From Muscardinus avellanarius (Eukaryota; Chordata; Mammalia; Rodentia; Gliridae): a DNA stretch of 64,000 nt. The stretch spans positions 112,023,393 to 112,087,392 of the forward strand of contig OY726559.1 in assembly GCA_963383645.1 (NCBI GenBank), read 5' to 3'. The notes beneath the pieces are model-generated. The model was not told where the DNA came from. It was given only the letters and a program-made list of their open reading frames with translations, and did no database searches. Below are positions 58,112 to 64,000 of the stretch, one piece after another (position 1 is the stretch's first letter; the number at the start of each line of letters is the position of its first letter). Position numbers and translations under genes: made by a program.

Positions 58112-61100
58112 TTGGTGGGGGGGTTCCTGCAGTACTGGGAGTTGAACCCTGGGGTCTTCAACCCCTGAGTTACACCCCCAGCCCTATTTCTTTTATTTGT
58201 ATTTTTATCTTTATTTTTATTTATTTATTTGCAGTACTGGGAATTGAACTGAGGGGCATTCTACCTCCGAGCTACACTCCCAGCCCGACTTTTTATTCTT
58301 TATTTTGAAACAGGGTCTCACTAAGTTGCAGAAGGTCTCACAAGTCGCTGAGGCCGGCTGAGAACCCCTTCCAAGTACTGGGATTACAAGTGTGCGCCAC
58401 CACGCCCCAGCCCACAATCTCACTATGTTGCTGAGGTTGTCTCTCAGATTGACGAGAGTCTCTTGCTGAGGCTGTCTGTGAACCGCGATCCTCCTGTCTC
58501 TGCCTCCTGAATGCTGGAATTACAAGCATGTGCCACCGTGCCTGGCCCTTTTTAATTTTTATTTATTTATTTATTTATTTATTTAGGTGGTACTGGGGTA
58601 GAACCCAGGGGCTTTTCTATCTCTGGGCTATACTCCCAGACCTATTTTATATTTTATTTGGAAACAGGGTCTCACTAAGTTGCTGAGAGCCTCAGTAAGT
58701 AGCTGAGGCTGGCTTCAAACTTGGGCGATCCTCCTGTCTCAGCCTGTCTCAGTGCAGGGATTACAAGCCTGTGCCACCATGCTTGGCTTATTTTATTGTA
58801 TTAATTAATCTTAAAATTTTTTTTGTAGAACTGAGGATGAAAAACAGGGCATTCTATCTCTGAGCTACACCCCAGTCCTATTTTTTATTTATTTATTATT
58901 TTTTGATAGTACTGAGGATGAAATCCAAGGGCATTCTACCTCCAAGCTACACCCCTAGCCCTATTTTTTTTCTTTATTTTGAAACAGGGTCTCACCGAGT
59001 TGCAGAGGGCCTCACTAAATAGCTGAGGCTGCCTGCAGACAGCGATCCTCTCCTGTCTCAGCCTCCCAAGTACTGGGATTACAAACGTGTGCCACCATGC
59101 CCGGCTTATTCTTTTATTATTTTTGCCCAGTCACTAAATACCACAGTGAACCTGGGAACCTGGGCCTTAGATACCCCAACTTCCCCTCAGAAGGCCGCAC
59201 CGGGCGGCCTTGGCAAGGGAGAGGTGACCTGGGGCAGGGTGCGCCGGAAGAGCAGGCCGGGCTCACCGTGCTGGCCACCGCGCCCTCCTGCTGCGTGCCG
59301 TCGCGGAACCAGAGGATGGTGGCGGCGGGCTTGGCGTTGAAGGCCCGGCACGTGAGGTTGTGCGGGGTGCCTGCCTGGAGCAGAATCACAGGCCCTCCGT
59401 CGATCCTGGTGTCCTCCGGGGGGACTGTGGGCAGAGCGGAGCAGAGTCAGCCTGGGCAGCGGCCTCAGCCCACGGAGGCGCCCCTCCACGCCGGGCCACC
59501 CCCGGCCGCCCAACCCAACTCAGAGTCCCAGGTTACTCCCAGGGCGGCTGCATCTGAGGTCCTCGGATGCACAAGCTCCGCTGCCCACTGGCTATTCTTC
59601 CCTGGCTGTACGACTCCCTGGTACTATAACCACCTAGCAGTGCTCAGGGGCACAGCTGCAGATGCAGGGAAAGCCTCATTGGTGTGTGAGGGTTGGGTCA
59701 TCTCGGGGCTTGAGCGCAGCCCACACCCTTGGGAAGGTGCCTTCCACGGGGCCTCTCTCTTTCTCTCTCTCTCTCTTTTTTTTTTTTTTGGTGGTACTGG
59801 GGATGGAACCCAGGGGCTTTTCTACCTCTGGGATATGCTCCCAGACCTAGTTCGTATTTTATTTGGAAACAGGGTCTAAGTTGCTGAGAGCCTAAGTACC
59901 AGAGGCTGGCCTCGAACCTGCGTCACCCTCCTGACTCAGCCTCCCAAGTAACTGGGGTCACCCTCCTGTCTCAGCATCCCAGGTAACTGCGTCACCTTCC
60001 TGTCTCAGCCTCCCAAGTAACTGGGATCCCAAGTAACTCAGCCTCCCAAGTAAGCATGCACCACCATGCCCGGCTATTCAAGGGGCCTCTTACATCCATC
60101 CCCCAGCCAAATGGACAGGCCTAGTCTAGCAACTTTGACATATCACACTGTCAGCAGGCCGGCCCTTTCCCTTGCTCAAACATCCCCCATGACCCTAACA
60201 CCCTGGACCAAGTTCCAAGCACCTGGGTCTCCTGCTCTGGGGGCCTGAAGCCATCCTGTCATTTTTGTTTTTTCTTTTCCTTTTTTTTTTTTTTTTTCAG
60301 GTCTGGGGATGAAACCCAGGGGCATTCTACCTCCGAGCTACAACCCCAGCCCTATTTTTTATTCTTTATTTGGAAACAGGATCTCACTGAGTTGCAGAGG
60401 GCCTCACTAAGTAGTAGCTGAGGCTGTCCTCAAACCGCGATCCTCCTGTCTCAGTCTCCCAAATGCTAGGATTACAAGCATGCGCCACCACGCCGGGCTT
60501 GGGAGGGAGTTTAAGGAAGGCATATGGAAGAAGAAACCAGGGAGGAGAGTGAGGACAGCGGGCCAGACAGGGGCCAGGAGGAGAGGGAGAAGCTGGGAAA
60601 TTCAAGAAGGGGATGGAGGGAGGGTGAGTCGGGCGCTGGGGCCTACTGAGCACGGTGAGTCTGGCCTTCCGGGAGCGCAGGGCGGCCTCCGTGGCCTGGC
60701 ACTCGTAAGAAGCGTCATCTGAGAGCTCAGCATCGGTGATCTCCAGGTTGTACTGCCCGGCGTCCGCAGAACCCACGACTCGGTACCGTGGCCAGGCTAC
60801 AGAAACAGAAAGAGCGAGACCCGTCCAGCCCGGGGCCAGTGCTTTTTTCTGCCCTTTTTCGGGGGCAGGGGACCCCACTGGCAGGTGAGCCCGGAGTCCC
60901 AGGCACACAGAGTGTAATGCCAGGACCCCCCCACGGCAAGGCTGGGAGCCATAAAGCAGGCGCGGAGGCGAGGAGGGGGGCAAGCCGACGCGGGAGATGA
61001 GCAGGAGCAGATGCAATCTCCGAGGCTGTTTGCAGACAAATGTCTCTCATAATGATTGCAAAAGGAAGAGGAGAAGAAAAAGGCAAGCGGCGGGAAGAGG

Positions 61101-63199
61101 GAGAGGGAGAGGGGGTGTGGGCGCCAGGAAATATAGGGCATGCCACACAGGCTGGCGCTTGCTGGGGCACCTCGAGGGGCTCGTGGCTGAGGTCACGCCC
61201 TGCGACACAGGGGAGCCACGGGCAAGGCAGGGCCCGCCGGCTCCCTGAGGAGCACAGACCCTGAGCCCCGGCTCTGCACACTGCGTTGGTGGGTCTCGGA
61301 GCCTCTGGTCCTCCACCCTCCATCCCGGACTCTCCCAGCCCTCCTCCTCCCGCTCCCCACCTCCCTGGTTCTCTCTCCTGCTAGCTCCCGCCGTCCAGAG
61401 GCGATCAATCCTTCTTACTCCACATCTATTGATCTCACCCTCTCCTTGTTTCTTTCTCTTTCCATCTTCAATAGATCCACCAGACCCACCTCTTTCCCTC
61501 AGACACACCGCTCCAAATTTTCCTTGTCTGTGCTGAGGCATGGAGCCCACAGCCACCACCAAAATAGGAGCAGAAATAGACTGCCAGCCATCCGCACTCG
61601 CACCCGGGGAGGCTGTGCAACCAGCCGGTGGTTTCCTTTCTTTCTTTTCTTTCCTTCTTTTTTTATTTTATACATCTCCAGCCCTATTTTCTTGGTTATT
61701 TATTTATTTGTCTATTTTTGTGGTACTAGGGATGGAACCCAGGGGCTTTTCTACCTCTGGGCTATACTTCCCAACCTATTTTATTTTTTTGGTGGTACTG
61801 GGGATGGAACCTTTCTACTTCTGGGCTACACTCCCAGATCTATTTTATATTTTATTTGGAAACAGGGTCTCTTAAGCCAGTGAGGCTGGCTTCAAACCTT
61901 CGCGATACTCCAGTCTCCACCACCCAAGCGCAGGGATTACAAGCGTGCGCCACCACGCCCGGTGTCCCCAACCTATCTTATACTTTATCTGGAAACAGGG
62001 TCTCACTAAGTTGCTGAGAGCCTCACTAAGTAGCTGAGGCTGGCTTAGAACCTGTGCGATCCTCCTGTCTCAGCCTCCCAAGCACTGGGATTACAAGCGT
62101 GTGCCACCACACCGGTTTCCAGCCCTATTTTTTTATTCTTTATTTTGAAACAGGGTCTCACTGAGTTGCAGACGGCCTCACTAAGTAGCTGAGGCTGCCT
62201 GCAAACTGCGATCCTCCTGTCTCAGCCTCCCAAATGCTGGAACTACAAGCCTGCGCCCCCATACCCGGCTTCTTGGTGATTTGAAAACAGGTCTCACTAA
62301 GTTGCCAAGGTTGCCCTCAAACCTGTGATCCTCCTGTCTCAGCCTTGAAAGTACTTGGACTACAGATACGCTCCACCATGTCCAGATTCCTTTTATTTTT
62401 CCCCTCCTTTTTTGATACTAGGGATTAAATTCAGGGGCAGTCTACCTCTGAGCTATTCCTCTGACCTTTTCTATATTTTTATTTTGAAGCAAGGTCTAAG
62501 TGGGCTGAGGGCCTCACTGAGTTGCTGAGGCTGCCCTCAAACTACAGTCCTTCACATCTGCCTTGGAGATGTATTTTCACAAGCCATGTGTCTAATTTGG
62601 TGCAAAACCCACAGGAGCCCTTTAAGGCAGGCCCTGATTGAGCTAGGTGTGGTGGCACACACTTGTACTCCTCTTACTTGGAAGGCTGAGACAGGAGGAT
62701 CGTCACAGGTTCCAGGACAGCCTCAGCAACTTTAGTGAAACTCTTGCCAAATAAAATAAAACTGGTCTGGGGATGTATCTTGGAATACCTCTGGGTTCAA
62801 TCCCCAGTACCACAAAAAGTAAAAAATTTAAAAAACAGGTTTTTGGCCTCTGAGCAAACACAGTTTGGGGCTGGGCTCATGTCTGTAATCCCAGCAACTT
62901 GGGAGATTGAGGCAGGAGGATCACAAGTTCAAGGTCAGCCTGGGCAACTTAGTAAGACCTTGTCTCAAGACAGAAATAAAAAGAGCTAAGGGGCAGCCGG
63001 GCGTGGTGGCGCACACTTGTAATGCCAACACTTGGGAGGCTGAGACAGGAGGATCACGGTTCGCGGACAGCCTCAGCTACTTAGTGAGGCCCTCTGCAAC
63101 TCAGTGAGACCCTGTTTGAAAATAGAGAATAAAAAATAGGGCTGGGGATGTCACTCGGAGGTAGAATGCTCCTGGGTTCCATCCCCAGTACCGCAAAAA

Positions 63200-63230
<31 letters not shown>

Positions 63231-63984
63231 ATAGGGCTGGGTGTGCAGCTTGGAGGTGGACTGTTCCTGGGCTAATCTCCAGTAACAAAGGAGCTTTTTT
63301 TTTTTTTTTTTTTTTTTTGGTGGTACTGGGGATGGAACCCAGGGTCCCTCTACCTCTGGGATACACTCCAAGACCTATTTTATATTTTATTTGGAGGCAG
63401 GGTCTCTTAAGCCAGCTGAGGCTGGCTTCGAACCTGCACGATCCTCCTGTCTCAGCCTCCCAGGCACAGGGATTACAAGCGTGCGCCACCACGCCCGGCT
63501 AAAGGAGGAGCTTAAAAAAAAAAACTGAAAAGACCAAATGAACAAGAAGACCAGGGTAGGAAGAAAGGCCAGAGATGAGCATCCACAGAAAGCTCTGGAG
63601 GGACGCAGGGTGGCGGAGCGCCTTGCAGGTGGCTGTGCGGCCAGCCCCGCTGCCTGCCCCAGCTCCTTGCGCCCCTCGTCTCCGGGCTGCCACTGACTGC
63701 TGGGCATGGACACCTTCTGCAGCAAAGGCAGCCTGCGGGGCGGAAAGAACAACTCAGCAGAGCCGGAGACAGTAAGACAGGGTCCGGTGAAGGTGGGGCT
63801 CCCAGGCGCGGGCTGGGCGGGCAGCCATACCCACCTTTGAGGCCCTGGCCCATGCCCAGGGCCAGCCCGTCCTTGGTCCATTGCACGATCCCGGAGTAGT
63901 TGAGTAGCACACAAGGAAGCACGGCCCTGTGGCCCGCCACCACCGTCTGGTCTGCTGGCTCCTGGCTGAAGCGGGTCTGCGTCC
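45877..63984 (-). CDS. KIRREL1: KIRREL1 (NEPH1) cell-adhesion receptor, coding exons 2-15 (5'-partial)
   Basis: Spliced coding region read on the minus strand. Exons, in transcript order: 63984-63835, 60796-60647, 59424-59267, 57749-57599, 54994-54889, 54753-54605, 54461-54334, 53587-53461, 53392-53292, 50843-50645, 48817-48710, 48619-48480, 47425-47348, 46353-45877 (stop TAG). Every junction is GT-AG and the phases join without a frameshift. The exons hold 2222 coding bases, 739 full residues; a human-like exon 1 (17 residues plus one base) would give 757. The product has five Ig domains with paired cysteines, one membrane helix and a tail ending Gln-Thr-His-Val. Family knowledge: NEPH1 sits in the podocyte slit diaphragm, binds nephrin and itself through its Ig domains, and its tail binds ZO-1, podocin and, once phosphorylated, Grb2. 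The near-identity I recall to human KIRREL1, especially the tail, separates it from KIRREL2 and KIRREL3. The start codon and signal peptide lie outside the window. Residue numbers in the exon entries assume a 757-residue protein. Confidence 0.97.
46395..47185 (-). repeat. Intron 14: (GT)n, (ATT)n and reversed SINEs
   Basis: About 23 GT units at 46395-46440, ID at 46442-46492, ATT repeats at 46507-46560, IDs at 46560-46615 and 46632-46700, dimer at 46712-46922, B1-half copies to 47063 and 47185. All are in the same sense as KIRREL1. Confidence 0.85.
47348..47425 (-). CDS. KIRREL1: KIRREL1 exon 14: short cytoplasmic exon
   Basis: 78 bases, 26 whole codons, residues about 574-599, phase 0 at both ends. 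The acceptor is CTGCAG before TCC TTC AAG; the donor is ATG AAG followed by GTGGGG. It encodes Ser-Phe-Lys-Asp-Asp-Val and ends Glu-Glu-Tyr-Glu-Met-Lys. Because both ends are phase 0, skipping this exon would keep the reading frame, so it is a possible alternative exon. Nothing in the DNA shows that it is actually skipped. Confidence 0.95.
47820..48360. repeat. Intron 13: long degenerate TG-rich tract
   Basis: About 540 bases of irregular TGTG, TGAG and GTGCATG steps on the plus strand. It is not a simple microsatellite but a heavily mutated one; the His/Thr-rich minus-strand frames are artefacts. Confidence 0.85.
48480..48619 (-). CDS. KIRREL1: KIRREL1 exon 13: proximal cytoplasmic tail
   Basis: 140 bases, phase 1 to phase 0, residues about 527-573. 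The acceptor is CCCCCCAG before GT CGA AAG; the donor is TAC TCG followed by GTGAGG. It encodes Arg-Lys-Asp-Val-Thr-Leu-Arg-Lys, an acidic Arg-Glu-Asp-Asp stretch, a Ser/Thr-rich patch, and Met-Lys-Ala-Ile-Tyr-Ser. No catalytic domain is present; the tail acts as a scaffold in this family. Confidence 0.94.
48710..48817 (-). CDS. KIRREL1: KIRREL1 exon 12: transmembrane helix
   Basis: 108 bases, phase 1 to phase 1, residues about 491-527. It encodes Val-Leu-Pro-Val-Gly, then an uninterrupted hydrophobic run of about 25 residues ending in Tyr-Arg-Arg-Arg-Lys, a stop-transfer signal consistent with a type I membrane protein. The acceptor has two overlapping AG dinucleotides (GGAAGAG); only the upstream one keeps the frame. 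The donor is GGC A followed by GTGAGT. Confidence 0.94.
49398..50105 (-). repeat. Intron 11: reversed SINE cluster
   Basis: Shortened copy at 49398-49562, poly(T) and ID at 49629-49715, TTTTA repeats to 49755, dimer to 49957, B1-half copy to 50103. Confidence 0.8.
50106..50235 (-). repeat. Intron 11: MIR fragment, antisense
   Basis: TTAAGCACCTATGATATGCTAGGC followed by an ATTCTCACTTATTCCTAACA segment is the antisense 3' part of MIR. Confidence 0.6.
50352..50562 (+). repeat. Intron 11: dimeric SINE
   Basis: Full copy with poly(A), lying 80 bases from exon 11 and opposite in sense to KIRREL1. Confidence 0.85.
50645..50843 (-). CDS. KIRREL1: KIRREL1 exon 11: Ig domain 5, second part, and juxtamembrane
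   Basis: 199 bases, phase 0 to phase 1, residues about 425-491. The acceptor is CTGCCCAG before GCC TGG GCG; the donor is CGA G followed by GTGACT. It encodes Ala-Trp-Ala-Trp-Lys-Glu, the second cysteine of domain 5 inside an Asn-Cys-Thr sequon, and the Gln-Leu-Glu-Glu-Arg segment just outside the membrane. The frame continues into intron 11, but the next exon resumes with the expected Glu-Val-Leu-Pro. Confidence 0.95.
50885..51245 (+). repeat. Intron 10: dimeric SINE, ID monomer and (GAAAA)n
   Basis: Dimer at 50885-51085, starting about 40 bases upstream of exon 11; ID at 51118-51172; GAAAA repeats to 51245. Confidence 0.85.
51400..51765 (-). repeat. Intron 10: ID monomers and dimeric SINE, reverse
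   Basis: IDs at 51405-51460 and 51475-51525, dimer at 51560-51763. Confidence 0.85.
52254..53195 (-). repeat. Intron 10: (GT)n, triplet repeats and reversed SINEs
   Basis: GT units at 52254-52290, ID to 52340, dimer at 52380-52562, ACT/ATT repeats at 52570-52640, dimers at 52645-52830 and 52873-53071, B1-half copy to 53193. Confidence 0.85.
53292..53392 (-). CDS. KIRREL1: KIRREL1 exon 10: Ig domain 5, first part
   Basis: 101 bases, phase 1 to phase 0, residues about 391-424. The acceptor is CCCACAG before GG CCT CCG; the donor is CGC ATC followed by GTGAGT. It encodes Pro-Pro-Ile-Ile-Ser-Ser and the first cysteine of domain 5 in Val-Glu-Cys-Phe-Ile. Confidence 0.95.
53461..53587 (-). CDS. 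KIRREL1: KIRREL1 exon 9: Ig domain 4, second part
   Basis: 127 bases, phase 0 to phase 1, residues about 349-391. The acceptor is TGCTCAG before GTC CTG AGT; the donor is AAC G followed by GTGAGG. It encodes Leu-Leu-Leu-Lys-Ser-Val, the second cysteine of domain 4 in Tyr-Thr-Cys-Arg-Ala, and the Pro-Leu-Tyr-Val-Asn exit strand. Intron 9 is very short, 68 bases. Confidence 0.95.
53826..54030 (-). repeat. Intron 8: dimeric SINE, reverse
   Basis: The only SINE between exons 6 and 10. Confidence 0.85.
54334..54461 (-). CDS. KIRREL1: KIRREL1 exon 8: Ig domain 4, first part
   Basis: 128 bases, phase 1 to phase 0, residues about 306-348. The acceptor is CTGCAG before TT GCC CCC; the donor is AAT ATG followed by GTAAGG. 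It encodes Ala-Pro-Arg-Ile-Val-Val, the first cysteine of domain 4 in Leu-Thr-Cys-Val-Trp, and the Leu-Thr-Trp-Thr-Lys-Lys strand. Confidence 0.95.
54605..54753 (-). CDS. KIRREL1: KIRREL1 exon 7: Ig domain 3, second part
   Basis: 149 bases, phase 2 to phase 1, residues about 256-306. The acceptor is CTCCCAG before G TGG GCC; the donor is CAC T followed by GTGAGT. It encodes Trp-Ala-Lys-Gly-Gly, the second cysteine of domain 3 in Val-Ser-Cys-Glu-Val-His, and an Asn-Val-Ser sequon. Intron 6 is only 135 bases long. Confidence 0.95.
54889..54994 (-). CDS. KIRREL1: KIRREL1 exon 6: Ig domain 3, first part
   Basis: 106 bases, phase 1 to phase 2, residues about 221-256. The acceptor is TTCTGCAG before AC CCT CCT; the donor is TAC AG followed by GTGCAG. 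It encodes the Pro-Pro-Thr-Val-Thr-Leu entry strand and the first cysteine of domain 3 in Val-Phe-Thr-Cys-Gln-Ala. The exon starts the most compact part of the gene: exons 6 to 10 fit in about 1.7 kb with a single SINE. Confidence 0.95.
55120..55458 (+). repeat. Intron 5: dimeric SINE, ID monomer and (CA)n
   Basis: Dimer at 55120-55315, ID at 55350-55405, about 26 CA units at 55407-55458. Confidence 0.85.
55725..57345. repeat. Intron 5: SINE cluster in both orientations
   Basis: Reversed copies at 55730-55847 (internally deleted), 56072-56280 and 56305-56512; forward copies at 56538-56640, 56672-56852 with (AAAT)n to 56895, ID at 56898-56955, and 57085-57280. Confidence 0.8.
57599..57749 (-). 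CDS. KIRREL1: KIRREL1 exon 5: Ig domain 2, second part
   Basis: 151 bases, phase 0 to phase 1, residues about 171-221. The acceptor is CTCCCCAG before GAA TTG CTC; the donor is CAC C followed by GTGAGT. It encodes Glu-Leu-Leu-Lys-Asp-Gly-Lys, the Asn-Pro-Thr-Asp-Leu-Asp segment, and the second cysteine of domain 2 in Phe-Thr-Cys-Arg-Ser-Met-Asn. The plus strand is also open here, but that frame is only a shadow of GC-rich coding sequence. Confidence 0.95.
57870..59108 (-). repeat. Intron 4: large reversed SINE cluster
   Basis: Copies at 57876-58062, 58230-58408, 58410-58545, 58587-58785 and 58905-59105; IDs near 58120-58185 and 58825-58880; ATT repeats at 58076-58105. The cluster fills most of the intron. 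Confidence 0.85.
59267..59424 (-). CDS. KIRREL1: KIRREL1 exon 4: Ig domain 2, first part
   Basis: 158 bases, phase 1 to phase 0, residues about 118-170. The acceptor is CCCACAG before TC CCC CCG; the donor follows GCC AGC ACG with GTGAGC. It encodes the Pro-Pro-Glu-Asp-Thr-Arg linker, an N-glycosylation sequon that includes the domain cysteine (Asn-Leu-Thr-Cys), and the Trp-Phe-Arg-Asp-Gly strand. The frame stays open for a few residues into intron 4, but the splice site and family match mark the true end at 59267. Confidence 0.95.
59780..60500 (-). repeat. Intron 3: two reversed SINEs, one with an internal tandem duplication
   Basis: Dimer from 59785 whose CTGTCTCAGCCTCCCAAGTA segment is repeated in diverged form between about 59925 and 60055; second dimer at 60298-60498. 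Confidence 0.8.
60647..60796 (-). CDS. KIRREL1: KIRREL1 exon 3: second half of Ig domain 1
   Basis: 150 bases, phase 1 to phase 1, residues about 68-118. The acceptor is CTGTAG before CC TGG CCA; the donor is CTC A followed by GTAGGC. It encodes Ala-Trp-Pro-Arg-Tyr-Arg, the Asp-Ala-Gly-Gln-Tyr strand, and the second cysteine of domain 1 in Tyr-Glu-Cys-Gln-Ala. Exons 2 and 3 are equal in length and phase and together make one Ig domain, the usual two-exon architecture of this family. Confidence 0.95.
60797..61660. other. Intron 2, repeat-poor part near exon 3
   Basis: Single-copy, purine-rich at 61050-61120. No exon-like frame with matching splice sites. Confidence 0.4.
61661..62570 (-). repeat. 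Intron 2: reversed SINE cluster
   Basis: ID at 61718-61775, dimer at 61790-61962, B1-half copies to 62112, 62272 and 62390, diverged dimer at 62405-62570. Confidence 0.8.
62640..63290 (+). repeat. Intron 2: forward SINE copies with (AAAT)n
   Basis: Diverged dimer at 62640-62815, B1-like half at 62867-62970, dimer at 62997-63195, (AAAT)n to 63232, ID at 63235-63288. Confidence 0.8.
63295..63502 (-). repeat. Intron 2: dimeric SINE, reverse
   Basis: Poly(T) at 63295-63318, ID half, B1 half ending CCACGCCCGGC; nearest SINE to exon 2. Confidence 0.85.
63835..63984 (-). CDS. KIRREL1: KIRREL1 exon 2: first half of Ig domain 1
   Basis: 150 bases, phase 1 to phase 1, residues about 18-68. The acceptor reads CCCCAG then GG ACG CAG; the donor follows CTC AAA G with GTGGGT. 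It encodes the mature N-terminus (Gly-Thr-Gln-Thr-Arg-Phe-Ser), the first Ig cysteine in a Val-Leu-Pro-Cys context, and the conserved Trp of the Val-Gln-Trp-Thr-Lys strand. In the family, domain 1 carries the main dimerisation surface. The exon lies 16 bases from the window edge, so exon 1 with the start codon is not visible. Confidence 0.95.
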
Positions 63985-64000
63985 CTGGGGAGGTCAAAGC

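Noticed and set aside
59097..59879. 260-codon plus-strand frame over KIRREL1 exon 4
   Set aside because: It joins two SINEs and the antisense of an Ig exon; no independent coding evidence.

Overview
The window is nuclear DNA from a mammal, most likely a squirrel-family rodent (Sciuridae). Well over a third of it consists of a dimeric SINE: a 7SL/B1-like left half joined to a tRNA-Ala-derived ID-like right half, the arrangement described as MEN or B1-dID elements in squirrels and related rodents. Truncated L1 3' ends, ancient MIR fragments and many microsatellites growing from SINE tails complete the picture. There is no bacterial, phage, plasmid or CRISPR signal, and nearly every long open frame is a repeat read through or the shadow of a coding exon.

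The main gene is KIRREL1 (NEPH1), on the minus strand. Fourteen coding exons lie between 63984 and 45877. They are numbered 2 to 15 because only the signal-peptide exon is missing beyond position 64000. All junctions seen are GT-AG with compatible phases. The exons encode 739 full residues; with a human-like first exon this gives 757 residues, which I recall as the human length. The protein is a cell-adhesion receptor with five immunoglobulin domains, one membrane helix, and a cytoplasmic tail carrying a Tyr-Tyr-Asn motif and ending in Thr-His-Val. A repeat-poor stretch from 45876 to about 41350 is probably its 3' UTR, with a candidate poly(A) signal and a GU-rich element at its far end.

The second gene is a small plus-strand reading frame at 17803-18003 (66 residues, one membrane helix, basic C-terminus), tentatively SMIM42, a small membrane protein of the same human locus (1q23.1).

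Layout: 1-9650 SINEs, microsatellites and two L1 3' ends, one with an inverted 5' part; 9755-14090 antisense L1 pieces, an unidentified 900-base stretch and a 22-bp minisatellite; 14.3-18.6 kb mostly single-copy with the small gene; 18.8-41.2 kb dense SINEs interrupted by single-copy islands, two minisatellites (36 bp at 26.8 kb, 13 bp at 31.6 kb) and CTCF-like motifs; 41.3-64 kb KIRREL1.

No new multi-gene system is visible. The most interesting non-coding signal is a set of CTCF-like motifs: a full consensus match at 19663, a near match at 20910, and a ten-unit 36-bp array at 26810-27169 that carries a reversed near-consensus motif in seven units. These lie between the two genes in convergent orientation, so they may mark a chromatin boundary downstream of KIRREL1. 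SINE, MIR and L1 boundaries are by eye and accurate to roughly 5-20 bases.
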